DNA of 17,877 nucleotides from NCBI GenBank assembly GCA_043781855.1, contig JAYWBB010000053.1, forward strand, positions 1-17,877, in the 5' to 3' direction. This DNA comes from Nevskia sp043781855. GTDB taxonomy: Bacteria; Pseudomonadota; Gammaproteobacteria; Nevskiales; Nevskiaceae. The notes below the pieces were generated by a model, which worked only from the letters and a program-made list of their open reading frames with translations, was not told where the DNA came from and did no database searches. Within the stretch, counting starts at the first letter, position 1. Each line of letters opens with the position of its first letter. Made by a program: the position numbers and the translations under genes. Positions 6,477 to 14,085 of this stretch are shown here, piece after piece.

Positions 6477-7409
6477 CTAGCTTTTCGGATGGCTCTTGAA
6501 GAATTCCCAGATCAGCGGTGTCGCAGCAATATCCTGCGTCGGCTTGTCGAGGAACGAGCGCAGCTGCTTCCCGCCCGGCCAGGAGTGGCTGCCGCCTTCG
6601 ATCCGATAGAACACGACCTCGGTGCCGCTGCGTCCGCCCGAATAAACATCCTTGCGGACGTTGCCCTGGGACGACGACTGCGGCGTGCCCGACAGGCCAT
6701 CGGCGCGCACCCAGAAATCGATCGCGTCCATCACCGGCGGCTTCGGCGTCTTGTCCCGTGCCTTGGCGCCGATGCCGCCGGCAAGCGGGACGTTCTGATC
6801 GGCTGTGCCGTGGAAGTGGATTACCGAAACCGGATGCGACGGCTGACAGCCACTGCTGGTCTGCGCGCCGGAAACCACCCCGATTGCGGCGAAGACATCG
6901 CTCGCTTCGCACGCCAGCCGGTAGCTCATCATGCCGCCGTTGGAGATGCCGGTGGCATAGATTCGTTTGGCATCGAGCGGATACTGGCTCTGCAGCCACT
7001 TGACCAGCGCGACCAGAAAGCCGACATCGTCGATGTGCTCCTGAACTGCGGAGGCGCAGCAGCTGCCGGCATTCCAGACGTAAAGCCGTCCCTTGCCAAG
7101 CGCGTTCAGCAGCGGCCGCTGGCGGCCGGTGCCATCGGGATGGACGACGATGAAACCTTCGCGGTCGGCGAGCTCGTTGAAGCCGGTCTGTTGGGCGCTG
7201 GTGTCGCCATTGCCGCCGCCGCCGTGCAAAGCGACCACCAACGCCACGGGCTTGCCGATGTTCGTCGACACCGGAACGTGCAGCGCATAGGTGCGTGTGC
7301 GGCCGCCGTAGTCGAACTGGCCGTGGCTGTCGCCGACCGCACCATCGAAGGCATGAGCTGCGTCAATGCCGCTCAGGGCCAGCACCAGCGTCAGCAGGAA
7401 AGGCGGCAT
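6477..7409 (-). CDS. Secreted LpqC / polyhydroxybutyrate-depolymerase-type esterase
   Basis: This 310-residue alpha/beta-hydrolase has a signal peptide (MPPFLLTLVLALSGIDAAHA). The fold is shown by LHGGGGNGDT (61-70, oxyanion region), VWNAGSCCAS (111-120) and the nucleophile elbow G154-I-S156-N-G158. Acid D204 (GTADQNVP) and H275 (EGGSHSWPGG) complete the catalytic triad. Relatives include feruloyl/acetyl esterases and extracellular PHB depolymerases; no substrate-binding domain is attached, so a small-ester esterase is the safer call. The ATG at 7409 is preferred over an in-frame TTG at 7445 because it starts the signal peptide directly; the ribosome binding site is weak. The gene converges on the beta-hydroxylase gene and diverges from wrbA. 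Confidence 0.87.
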   Translation of the reverse strand: MPPFLLTLVLALSGIDAAHAFDGAVGDSHGQFDYGGRTRTYALHVPVSTNIGKPVALVVALHGGGGNGDTSAQQTGFNELADREGFIVVHPDGTGRQRPLLNALGKGRLYVWNAGSCCASAVQEHIDDVGFLVALVKWLQSQYPLDAKRIYATGISNGGMMSYRLACEASDVFAAIGVVSGAQTSSGCQPSHPVSVIHFHGTADQNVPLAGGIGAKARDKTPKPPVMDAIDFWVRADGLSGTPQSSSQGNVRKDVYSGGRSGTEVVFYRIEGGSHSWPGGKQLRSFLDKPTQDIAATPLIWEFFKSHPKS

Positions 7410-7489
7410 GGCCTGCAGCCTAGCGATGCACCGCCGCAGGGTCAAACCGATGTCAGCGGCTACAATTGCGGATACTTTCCGGGGCGCTC
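7410..7489. promoter_or_regulatory. Divergent intergenic region, candidate promoters for esterase and wrbA
   Basis: On the minus strand TTGACC (7445-7440) and TAGGCT (7422-7417) are 17 bases apart, but this would start transcription almost at the esterase ATG, giving a leaderless or nearly leaderless message. On the plus strand TACAAT (7461-7466) is a good -10 for wrbA, 23 bases before its ATG, yet no -35 match lies at 16-18 bases. Both are weak predictions. Confidence 0.28.
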
Positions 7490-8086
7490 ATGGCTGAAAT
7501 CCTGATTCTCTATTACTCGCGCCACGGCTCGACGGCGGCGATGGCGCGACAGATCGCGCGCGGCGTCGAATCAGTCGCCGGCATGCAGGCGCGGCTGCGC
7601 ACGCTGCCGCCGGTTTCGGCGGTGACAGAAGCCGTCGCGCCTGCGGTGCCCGGCCATGGCCCACCGTACGCCAGCAGCAACGATCTGCGCGAATGCGCCG
7701 GTCTGATCCTCGGCAGCCCGACACGCTTCGGCAACATGGCCGCACCGCTCAAGTATTTCATCGACTCGACGTCGGACCTCTGGCTGTCCGGCGCGCTGGT
7801 CGGCCGCCCGGCGGCGGCGTTCACCTCGACCGGCAGCCTGCACGGCGGCCAGGAGACGACGGTGCTGTCGATGCTGCTGCCGCTGCTGCATCACGGCATG
7901 CTGCTGGTCGGTTTGCCATATACCGAGCCGCGTCTGGCGACCACCGAATCCGGCGGTACGCCCTACGGCGCCAGTCATGTCGCCGGCACCGGCGGCAAAC
8001 CGCGCGCTTTGACGCGCGATGAATCGGCGTTGTGTCAGACGCTCGGCCGGCGGGTTGCGGAAGTTGCCGTGAAACTCTCGGCATGA
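7490..8086 (+). CDS. wrbA: NAD(P)H:quinone oxidoreductase, WrbA family
   Basis: This 198-residue FMN-dependent flavodoxin-like protein reduces quinones with two electrons, protecting against redox stress in the cytoplasm. The FMN phosphate loop is S10-R-H-G-S-T15 after strand one (ILILYYS). The family blocks SPTRFGNMAAPLKYFIDST and FTSTGSLHGGQETT (flavin ring binding) are intact, with a late GASHVAG motif. The length equals that of typical WrbA. The ATG at 7490 is preferred to an in-frame upstream start at 7466 because the protein begins directly with the first beta strand; GGGG (7481-7484) is a modest ribosome binding site. Its stop overlaps the next start (ATGA), forming a two-gene unit with the DUF2069 gene, an arrangement known in related bacteria. 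Confidence 0.95.
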   Translation: MAEILILYYSRHGSTAAMARQIARGVESVAGMQARLRTLPPVSAVTEAVAPAVPGHGPPYASSNDLRECAGLILGSPTRFGNMAAPLKYFIDSTSDLWLSGALVGRPAAAFTSTGSLHGGQETTVLSMLLPLLHHGMLLVGLPYTEPRLATTESGGTPYGASHVAGTGGKPRALTRDESALCQTLGRRVAEVAVKLSA

Positions 8087-8418
8087 GTCGGCGGCTGAGT
8101 GTGTGGGCGTGGTTCGCGGCGCTGACCTTGCACCTGGCTCTCGCCCTCGGCCTCGGATTCTGGACCGGACTGTTGCCCGGGCTGCTGCTGGCCTTGCCGC
8201 TGGCGGCGGCGCTGCCGGGCCTGTTCCGCAAGAGCACCTACACCGCCGGCTGGACGACGATGCTACTGGTGGTTTACTGCGCCGGGCTGATGGCCGAAGC
8301 TTTCGCGATTCCGGCACGCCGCCACGTCGCCTTGATACTGAGCGTCGTGGCGGCGCTGGAATTCGTCAGCCTGGTGCTTTTTGTGCGGCTGACGGCGCGG
8401 GAGCGACCGCCGACTTGA
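8083..8418 (+). CDS. DUF2069 small membrane protein
   Basis: This 111-residue integral membrane protein of the DUF2069 family has unknown function. Hydrophobic segments are visible at about residues 9-23 (WFAALTLHLALALGLGF), 27-42 (LLPGLLLALPLAAAL), 54-72 (TTMLLVVYCAGLMAEAF) and 82-102 (LILSVVAALEFVSLVLFV). The segment FRKSTYTAGWTTML between the second and third is the typical signature region. The ATG at 8083 overlaps the wrbA stop by four bases (ATGA). Co-transcription with wrbA suggests a linked role, but I know no demonstrated function. Its last 53 bases overlap the 3' end of the convergent M16 gene (8366-8418). Confidence 0.82.
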   Translation: MSRRLSVWAWFAALTLHLALALGLGFWTGLLPGLLLALPLAAALPGLFRKSTYTAGWTTMLLVVYCAGLMAEAFAIPARRHVALILSVVAALEFVSLVLFVRLTARERPPT

Positions 8419-9904
8419 GGCTGGCGCCGTCGAGATCGAGTGCGGAAGACGGGATCAGTTCCAGGTCCGGATAGTTCTTGCGCAGTGCGTCGGCGAACTG
8501 CCTGGCATCGCCGACCACGACGATGTCAACGCCGTCGAGGCCGAGATGCGTCGTTGCATACGTCCGCACCTGTTCGGCGGTCACCGCTTGCGCACTTGCA
8601 ATCGTGCGATTGATTTCGCCGAGATCGACGCCGAGCGCGACGAGTTCGGCGATGTGCCCAGCGAGTCCTGTCGTGGTTTCGAGTTCGCGCGAGTAGCCGC
8701 CGATCAGGCTCGCCTTGCGCGCCGCCAGCTCGGTGGCTGCGACCGGCTCGGCGCCGAGCCGCTTGATCTCCGCCCCCATCAACTCGACCACTTCTGTCGC
8801 CGAAGCGTTCTTGGTCTGCGCGATCGCGAGCAGCGAGCCGCCGTCGCGCAGCGCGCTGTAACGGCTGCCGGCGCCGTAGCTCAGGCCGCGCTTGATGCGG
8901 ATTTCCGAGTTGAGACGCGCCGAGTAACCGCCGCCGAGCACGGCGTTGGTGATGACGCCGGGATAGTAGTCGCTGGCCGAGCGAGCGGTGGTCTGGCGCA
9001 CTGCGGCGACTGCGGCCTGGCCGGCGTCGGGAAGATCGACGACGACGCGGCCGGTCGGTGGTTTGTCCGGTGTGGATGCCCCTGACGTCGCAAGCTTCGC
9101 CGCCGGCTTGCGCCAGCTTCCGAAAGATTTTTCAGCGAGCGCGAAGGCGGCGCTGGAGTCCAGATCGCCGGCGAAAATCAGCACCGCGTTATCGGGCCGG
9201 TAATAAGTGGCATGCAACTTCACCAGGTCCGCCGGCCTGATCCGCGCGAGCGCGGCCGGCGTGCCGAGCCGTGCATGGCCGTAAGGCGCGGCACCGAACG
9301 CGACGCGCGCCGCCACCAGCGAGGCGAGCTGACGCGGCTGGCTCAAGCTGACACTGAGGTTGTCGAGCGCCTGCGCGCGCTGGCGCTCGACCTCCGTTTT
9401 CGCGAACACCGGATTGCGCACCACGTCGGCGAGCAGCGCCAGCGCGGCCGCCGCTTTCGGGGTCGTCACCGTGATGCCGATGGCAGTCATGTCCCAGCCG
9501 GCGCTCGCGCTCAGCGAACCGCCTAGCGCCTCGGCGACCTGCGCGATCTGCGGCGCGCTGCGCGTCTTGGTGCCCTGCGTCAGCAGGTTCGCGGTGAAAT
9601 CCGCGAGGCCCGAGAGCATGGCCGGATCGACTTCGCCGCCGGACAGGATGGTCAGCGACGAGGTCACGAGCGGCGTGTCGCCGCGCTGCACGACGATCAC
9701 ACGCAGGCCGTTCGCGAGCGTTTTCTCGACCGGCGCGGGAATCGCGACGCTGCGCGCCGGGCCGGGCGCAGGTGGCGACTCGCGCGTGGCGGCGGTTGCC
9801 GTCGTGTCGGCTTTCTTGCTGGTCGGAGCGAGCAAATTGCAGCCCGCGAGCGAAGCGGCGATCAGCGCAGCAATCGATCCGTGAAACCACACGTCGCGGC
9901 TCAT
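8366..9904 (-). CDS. M16-family peptidase homologue, lipoprotein without zinc motif
   Basis: This 512-residue M16 (pitrilysin/insulinase family) protein is predicted to be the non-catalytic partner of the protein encoded just upstream. It starts with a lipoprotein signal (lipobox L19-A-G-C22), suggesting membrane anchoring in the periplasm. Where active relatives have H-x-x-E-H, this protein has D102-F-T-A-N106 in GLADFTANLLTQGT, so the zinc ligands are missing. The second domain keeps R339-G-L-S-Y343, the Arg/Tyr pair that helps bind substrate in heterodimeric M16 enzymes. The ATG at 9904 overlaps the stop of the active subunit gene (ATGA), as expected for subunits made together. The Sphingomonas paired M16 proteases are a family precedent. 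The 3' end overlaps the DUF2069 gene. Confidence 0.9.
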   Translation of the reverse strand: MSRDVWFHGSIAALIAASLAGCNLLAPTSKKADTTATAATRESPPAPGPARSVAIPAPVEKTLANGLRVIVVQRGDTPLVTSSLTILSGGEVDPAMLSGLADFTANLLTQGTKTRSAPQIAQVAEALGGSLSASAGWDMTAIGITVTTPKAAAALALLADVVRNPVFAKTEVERQRAQALDNLSVSLSQPRQLASLVAARVAFGAAPYGHARLGTPAALARIRPADLVKLHATYYRPDNAVLIFAGDLDSSAAFALAEKSFGSWRKPAAKLATSGASTPDKPPTGRVVVDLPDAGQAAVAAVRQTTARSASDYYPGVITNAVLGGGYSARLNSEIRIKRGLSYGAGSRYSALRDGGSLLAIAQTKNASATEVVELMGAEIKRLGAEPVAATELAARKASLIGGYSRELETTTGLAGHIAELVALGVDLGEINRTIASAQAVTAEQVRTYATTHLGLDGVDIVVVGDARQFADALRKNYPDLELIPSSALDLDGASLKSAVAPAPSAAQKAPG

Positions 9905-11271
9905 TTCGCTTCTCCGGCCGCAGCCTTCGCGGATTCGGGCAGATACTCGACGACGACGCGTGGCCGGGAAGTCACGTAGTGCTTGAGAACCCGTTGCACA
10001 TCGGCCGCAGTCACCGCCTGCAAGGCGTCGAGATCGCGGTTCACGCGCGTGGCATCGCCGCTCAGGATCACGGCATTGCCCAACGCGAAACCCTTGCCCT
10101 GATTGGTTTCACGCGATTCCAGCGCCTTGGTCAGCAGTTGCGTCTTGGCCTTGTCGAGTTCCGCAGGCGAGATCGGTTTCTTTTGCGCCCGGTCGATTTC
10201 GGCGAGCAAGGCGGCCTCGGCATCGGCCGTTTTTTTGCCGCTTGCGAGCACGGCGGTTGCGATCAGGAGTCCGCGATCTGCCGTGTCGGTGAAGTCGAAG
10301 CCGGTGTCCTGCGCGAGCCGCTGGCGATAGACCAGCGACTGGTGAAAGCGCGAGGACTCGCCGCCGGCCAGCAGGGCCGCCGCAACGCGCAGGGCCGGGG
10401 CGTCCGCGCTCTTTGCCGGAGGCCCGAGCCAGGTCAGGCCGACAGCGGGCAGCGGCACGTTCGGCGCCCGTACGACGAGGCGCCGGTTCGTCGTCCGCTC
10501 CGGCTCGACGGCGGTTACGCGCGGGATCGCCTCGGCCGGTTTCTTCAGCGCGGCGAAATATTGGTCGACCCAGGTATCGAACTGGGCTGGCTCGAAATCG
10601 CCGACGACGATGAGCGTGGCGTTGTCCGGACGGTAGTAGGTGCGATGGAAGGCCACCACGTCGTCGAGGGCGGCGGCGTCCAGATCCTCGATGCTGCCGA
10701 TGGTCGGGCGCTGGTACGGATGCACTGCGTAGGAATTGCTTTGCAGCGCGTACTGGAAGCGGCCGTAAGGAGGCGCCAGCACGCTCTGCCGGTACTCTTC
10801 CTCGACGACGGCGCGCTCGGATTTGAAGTTCGCCTCGTCGACGCGGAGATTCGACAGACGCTCGGCCTCCGCCCAGAGCAGGGTCCGGAGATAATTCGAG
10901 GGCACGACCTCGAAGTAGTTGGTGATGTCATCGCCGGTCGACGCGTTGTTGGCGCCGCCGACATCTTCGGTCAGCCGGTCGAACTGTTCGGCCGCAAGGT
11001 TTTTCGTGCTCTTGAACATCAGGTGCTCGAACAGGTGCGCGAAGCCGCTGCGCTTTTCCGGATCGTCCTTGCTGCCGACGTGGTACCAGACCTGCACCGC
11101 CACGGTCGGGCTCGCGTGGTCTTCGATACTGAGAATCTGCATGCCGTTCGGGAGCACGCGCTCGCGCCAGGCCAGCGGCGGAATGCCGAGACCGCGCGGC
11201 GCGGCCGCTGCGGCGAGGGCCGGCAGGGCGGACAGCAGGAACAGACCTGCGACGAGGAACGGCTTGCGCAT
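9901..11271 (-). CDS. M16-family zinc metallopeptidase, catalytic subunit
   Basis: This 456-residue exported peptidase has signal peptide MRKPFLVAGLFLLSALPALA. The inverted zinc motif is intact: H79-L-F-E82-H83 in FAHLFEHLMFKSTKN, with the distal glutamate likely E159 in ERAVVEEEY. The ATPase-free M16 fold continues with the typical HRTYYRPDNATLIVVGDF block. It probably degrades peptides in the periplasm, working with the zinc-less lipoprotein encoded next, whose start overlaps its stop. The ATG at 11271 is chosen because it opens the signal peptide and has GGAG eight bases upstream (CTCC at 11280-11283 on the plus strand); the frame extends further upstream without a good start. The gene diverges from the PilZ gene across 199 bases. 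Confidence 0.93.
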   Translation of the reverse strand: MRKPFLVAGLFLLSALPALAAAAAPRGLGIPPLAWRERVLPNGMQILSIEDHASPTVAVQVWYHVGSKDDPEKRSGFAHLFEHLMFKSTKNLAAEQFDRLTEDVGGANNASTGDDITNYFEVVPSNYLRTLLWAEAERLSNLRVDEANFKSERAVVEEEYRQSVLAPPYGRFQYALQSNSYAVHPYQRPTIGSIEDLDAAALDDVVAFHRTYYRPDNATLIVVGDFEPAQFDTWVDQYFAALKKPAEAIPRVTAVEPERTTNRRLVVRAPNVPLPAVGLTWLGPPAKSADAPALRVAAALLAGGESSRFHQSLVYRQRLAQDTGFDFTDTADRGLLIATAVLASGKKTADAEAALLAEIDRAQKKPISPAELDKAKTQLLTKALESRETNQGKGFALGNAVILSGDATRVNRDLDALQAVTAADVQRVLKHYVTSRPRVVVEYLPESAKAAAGEAK

Positions 11272-11470
11272 TGACGGGGCTCCGTAAATTTGACGCGACG
11301 ATAGCAAATCCGCCGGATGCGACGCCGGCGCGCTCACTCCGCCGGGTAGTGTCTGCCGCCGGGCGGGCCGGAAGTGTCGCAAATCGCGCCGGCGCTGATG
11401 ATCGGGACGCGGTGGGCTCTGTGACGCCGCGCGGCAACAATTCCGTTAGAGTTTCGCGCAGGAGACAACC
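11272..11470. other. Divergent intergenic region between M16 operon and pilZ gene
   Basis: This 199-base stretch holds the ribosome binding sites of both flanking genes (CTCC at 11280-11283 for the minus strand, AGGAG at 11460-11464 for the plus strand). It must contain both promoters, but I find no pair of -35/-10 hexamers at standard spacing on either strand, and no tRNA, open reading frame or strong repeat. Confidence 0.5.
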
Positions 11471-12178
11471 ATGGCGATCGTCAAGGCAGTGAACTTTCGA
11501 TTCGGTGACATTGTGCAGCTCGAGGCCATCGGCGCGTCCGACGTCCGCTATCGCGTGCAACTGGTCGGCGTGTTGCCGGGCCTGAGCCTGATGGTCACTG
11601 CGCCGGACATTCGCGGTCAGCACATTCCGTTGAACGAAGGCGCCGCGTTCACCGTCCGCATCTTCAATGGCGACGATGCGCTGGCGTTCGACACGACGGT
11701 CGTTCGCTATTGCCGCGAGCCTTACCCCTACCTGCATCTCGCGTACCCCGAGAAGATGGAAAGGGCGCAGGCGCGCAACGCCCGCCGCACCCGGCTCAAA
11801 CTGCCGGCGCAGGTCCACCTCGTTTCCGGCGACCGCACGGGGGTTCCCGGCAACGATCGCGTCGGGCCGCCACGCCTCGCGCTGATTCGCGATCTCAGCA
11901 CCGCGGGTGCTCAGCTCGAAACCGAGAGCGATCTTGGTCCGGTCGACGCGAAAATCGTGATCACGGTGACGCTGGCTTTCGACCGGATCGCCGGTCGCCC
12001 CGTGGTGCTGCCGGCCGAGGTCAGGAACGTCAAGCAACTGGTCGCCGAGGATGGTGTGGCGACCCGCTACTACGGCGTGCAGTTCGTCGAGCTGCCGCCG
12101 GAAGCCGACCTGGCGCTGTCGGCTTTTGTCTATCGCCATCTCGCAGCACAGCTGTTGCAGGAGCCGGTCGAGGCTTAG
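11471..12178 (+). CDS. PilZ-domain c-di-GMP-binding protein, YcgR-like
   Basis: This 235-residue cytoplasmic protein is predicted to sense cyclic di-GMP. Residues 1-95 look like a YcgR-type N-terminal domain (FRFGDIVQLEA, then YRVQLVGVLPGLSLMV). The PilZ domain begins at R102-N-A-R-R106, the RxxxR loop, and carries D141-L-S143-T-A-G146, the DxSxxG motif; together these are the complete nucleotide-binding signature. It ends with YYGVQFVELP, typical of the last PilZ strand. YcgR relatives slow flagellar motors, but no flagellar gene is near, so the target (motility, pili or polysaccharide) is open. The ATG at 11471 has AGGAG six bases upstream. It ends at TAG 12176-12178 inside a tandem repeat facing hda. 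Confidence 0.9.
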   Translation: MAIVKAVNFRFGDIVQLEAIGASDVRYRVQLVGVLPGLSLMVTAPDIRGQHIPLNEGAAFTVRIFNGDDALAFDTTVVRYCREPYPYLHLAYPEKMERAQARNARRTRLKLPAQVHLVSGDRTGVPGNDRVGPPRLALIRDLSTAGAQLETESDLGPVDAKIVITVTLAFDRIAGRPVVLPAEVRNVKQLVAEDGVATRYYGVQFVELPPEADLALSAFVYRHLAAQLLQEPVEA

Positions 12179-12195
12179 CGGCTTAGCGGCTTAGC
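12172..12195. repeat. Three tandem copies of GGCTTAGC across convergent stop codons
   Basis: GGCTTAGC occurs at 12172-12179, 12180-12187 and 12188-12195 without gaps. Because the unit is eight bases, its TAG falls in all three plus frames (12176, 12184, 12192) and its TTA gives TAA in all three minus frames. The first copy supplies the pilZ stop and the last supplies the hda stop (12191-12193). Confidence 0.95.
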
Positions 12196-12886
12196 CGGCG
12201 AGCAGCTGCTGTACAAACGGCAGTGTCGGCCGCCGCCGCGCCGCAAGTGCGGCACGATCAATCCGCGCCAGCGCCCGCAGCAGGCTTTCGGTATCGCGCG
12301 GCAGATGCGTCAGCATCCAGCGAATGGTCTCGTTCGGCAGTTCCATCCCGAGTCGCTGTGCCCGCGCATGCAGCAGCGCGGCCTGATCCTCGTCGGTCAG
12401 CGCACGCAGCGCAAAGCTCGCGCAGGCCGAAAGCCGTGTGCGCAGATCCGGCAGTTTGGCGATCGCCAGACGGTCGGGCGGCACTGCGGCGCTCAGCAGA
12501 CAGTGGCCGCCTTGAGTGCGCACCGCGTCGAGCAGACGCAGCAGGGCCTGCGCCCAGTTGTGGTCCTGCAACGCGGTGTCGACATCGTCGAGACAGATCA
12601 GATCGAAAGTCTCGAAGCCGGCCAGAACCTCCGGCGGCTCTGCCGTAAACGAGGTCAGCGGCAGGTAGGCGGCGCGGCGGCGATGGGCGAGGGCCTCGCG
12701 CGAACTCGCCTGCAAGAGATGCGTCTTGCCACAGCCACGCGGGCCGTGCAGCAGCGTCGGGCTACCCTCGCCAACGCTCAGGCGCCGCAGCGCCGCCGCC
12801 GCCACCGCATTCGGGCCTTCGTGGAAATTGTCGAAGCTGGCCGAGTCGGGAAGCTGCACCGACAGCGGCAATTGCTCGCCGATCAC
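12191..12886 (-). CDS. hda: DnaA regulatory inactivator Hda
   Basis: This 231-residue AAA+ protein of the DnaA family binds the DNA polymerase sliding clamp and promotes ATP hydrolysis by DnaA after initiation, preventing re-initiation. The N-terminus has a clamp-binding motif Q5-L-P-L-S (E. coli Hda has QLSLPL). Walker A is G48-P-R-G-C-G-K-T55 and Walker B is LICLDD (96-101). The end lacks the DnaA domain IV helix-turn-helix, and the length matches Hda (233 in E. coli). The start is GTG at 12886, overlapping the perM stop (GTGA). The frame stays open upstream for more than a kilobase, but that part is antisense-like noise over perM. The perM-hda pairing divergent from purMN is common in this part of the gammaproteobacteria. 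Confidence 0.93.
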   Translation of the reverse strand: MIGEQLPLSVQLPDSASFDNFHEGPNAVAAAALRRLSVGEGSPTLLHGPRGCGKTHLLQASSREALAHRRRAAYLPLTSFTAEPPEVLAGFETFDLICLDDVDTALQDHNWAQALLRLLDAVRTQGGHCLLSAAVPPDRLAIAKLPDLRTRLSACASFALRALTDEDQAALLHARAQRLGMELPNETIRWMLTHLPRDTESLLRALARIDRAALAARRRPTLPFVQQLLAG

Positions 12887-14028
12887 GGCGCGCCCGGCGG
12901 TTCCGTGTCGATGCTGGCGATCGGGGAGGCGCCGAGATACAGCGGGCTTTTCAGCCAGCGTCGCAGCGCATGCCGTACAAGCACCGCGAGCACCGCCGCC
13001 ACCGGCAGCGCGACCAGCACGCCGACGAAGCCGAACAACTGGCCACCGGCGAGGATCGCGAAGATCACGGCGACTGGATGCAGGCCGATGCGATCGCCGA
13101 CCAACATCGGCGTCAGCACGCCGCTCTCGATGGTCTGGCCGATGCCGAATACGATCAGTACCCAGACCACCGGAAACAGGGCCTGCGTCTGCACCATCAT
13201 CGCGATGCTCGCGACGATAAGCCCGCTGATGAAGCCGAGGTAAGGGATGAAGCTGACCAGCCCGGCCATGATGCCGACCAGCAGCGCGACCTTGAGGCCG
13301 GCGACGTAGAGGCCCGCGGAGTAGAAGATCGCGAGCGCGAGCATCACCAGCAGCTGGCCGCGGATCAGTGCGCTGAGCACGCCATCGGTTTCTTCGGCAA
13401 ATTCGATCGCACGCGGTTGCAGGCGCACCGGCGTGAGGTCGCGGATGCGCGCGACCATGACGTCCCAGTCGCGCAACAGATAGAACGTGACGATCGGGAT
13501 CAGCAGCAGATCGGCGAGAAAGCCGAGCAGGGCCGGCGTTGAGCGACTCACGTGCTGGAGGACGGTGGAGGCGACGTCGGTGGCGCCGGTCCAGTGTTCG
13601 GCGAGCACCTTGCGCAGTCCATCGGCATCGAGGTGCATGCCGCGCGGCAGGCGCAGGCCGAGCGCCGGCAAGCCGACGTCCTGGAGCCATTTCAGCCATT
13701 CGGGAATGTTTTCGATCAGCGACAGGATCTGCTCCTGCAGCAGCGGCACGATCAGGATCAGCGCCAGCGTCGACAAGGCTGTGACGATCACGAACAGCAG
13801 GCTGACCGCGACCGTGCGCGACATGCGCAGGCGTTCCATGCGGTCGACCAGCGGATCGCCGAGGTAGGCAACCGTCGCGCCGATCACGAACGGCGAAAGG
13901 ATCGGCCCGAGAAAATACAGCAGCACCAGCACGCCGCCGGCAAACGCGAACCAGCCCCAGTGGTCGCGCAACAGCGTCAGCGCCGGTTGTTTGGGAATAT
14001 TGGCGGGTTGCGATGGGAGATCGAGCAT
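12883..14028 (-). CDS. perM: AI-2E family transporter / PerM-like permease
   Basis: This 381-residue inner-membrane protein is of the PerM/AI-2E exporter family. Hydrophobic stretches include residues about 28-45 (FAFAGGVLVLLYFLGPIL), 74-97 (VAVSLLFVIVTALSTLALILIVPL), 165-185 (LLGFLADLLLIPIVTFYLL) and a cluster of about five segments in the C-terminal half. The soluble loop between the second and third clusters and the IPYLGFISG and GDRIGLHPVAV blocks are family-typical. Substrate is uncertain: members have been linked to autoinducer-2 export or Na+/H+ antiport. The ATG at 14028 follows only a weak ribosome binding site; the open frame upstream runs antisense to purM and is rejected. It is translationally linked to hda by a GTGA overlap. 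Confidence 0.9.
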   Translation of the reverse strand: MLDLPSQPANIPKQPALTLLRDHWGWFAFAGGVLVLLYFLGPILSPFVIGATVAYLGDPLVDRMERLRMSRTVAVSLLFVIVTALSTLALILIVPLLQEQILSLIENIPEWLKWLQDVGLPALGLRLPRGMHLDADGLRKVLAEHWTGATDVASTVLQHVSRSTPALLGFLADLLLIPIVTFYLLRDWDVMVARIRDLTPVRLQPRAIEFAEETDGVLSALIRGQLLVMLALAIFYSAGLYVAGLKVALLVGIMAGLVSFIPYLGFISGLIVASIAMMVQTQALFPVVWVLIVFGIGQTIESGVLTPMLVGDRIGLHPVAVIFAILAGGQLFGFVGVLVALPVAAVLAVLVRHALRRWLKSPLYLGASPIASIDTEPPGAP

Positions 14029-14085
14029 GGGCGAGTGTGAACGCGAAGACAGGTAAAATGATACTTCGCTTGTGATCCCTCGCCC
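14029..14085. promoter_or_regulatory. Divergent perM / purM intergenic region
   Basis: These 57 bases must drive perM-hda and purMN. TAAAAT (14054-14059) is a plausible plus-strand -10 for purM and TATCAT (14063-14058, minus strand) for perM, so the two would overlap. No good -35 is seen for either. A six-base inverted repeat GCGAAG (14043-14048) / CTTCGC (14064-14069) surrounds them and could be an operator. It does not resemble the E. coli PurR box. Confidence 0.35.

Noticed and set aside
6489..7505. 338-codon plus-strand frame opposite the esterase
   Set aside because: The minus-strand esterase has a signal peptide and full catalytic triad; the plus frame has no domain.
9772..11274. 500-codon open frame on the plus strand opposite the M16 genes
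   Set aside because: Both minus-strand M16 genes are firmly identified; the opposite frame has only low-complexity Arg/Gly/Val sequence and no ribosome binding site.
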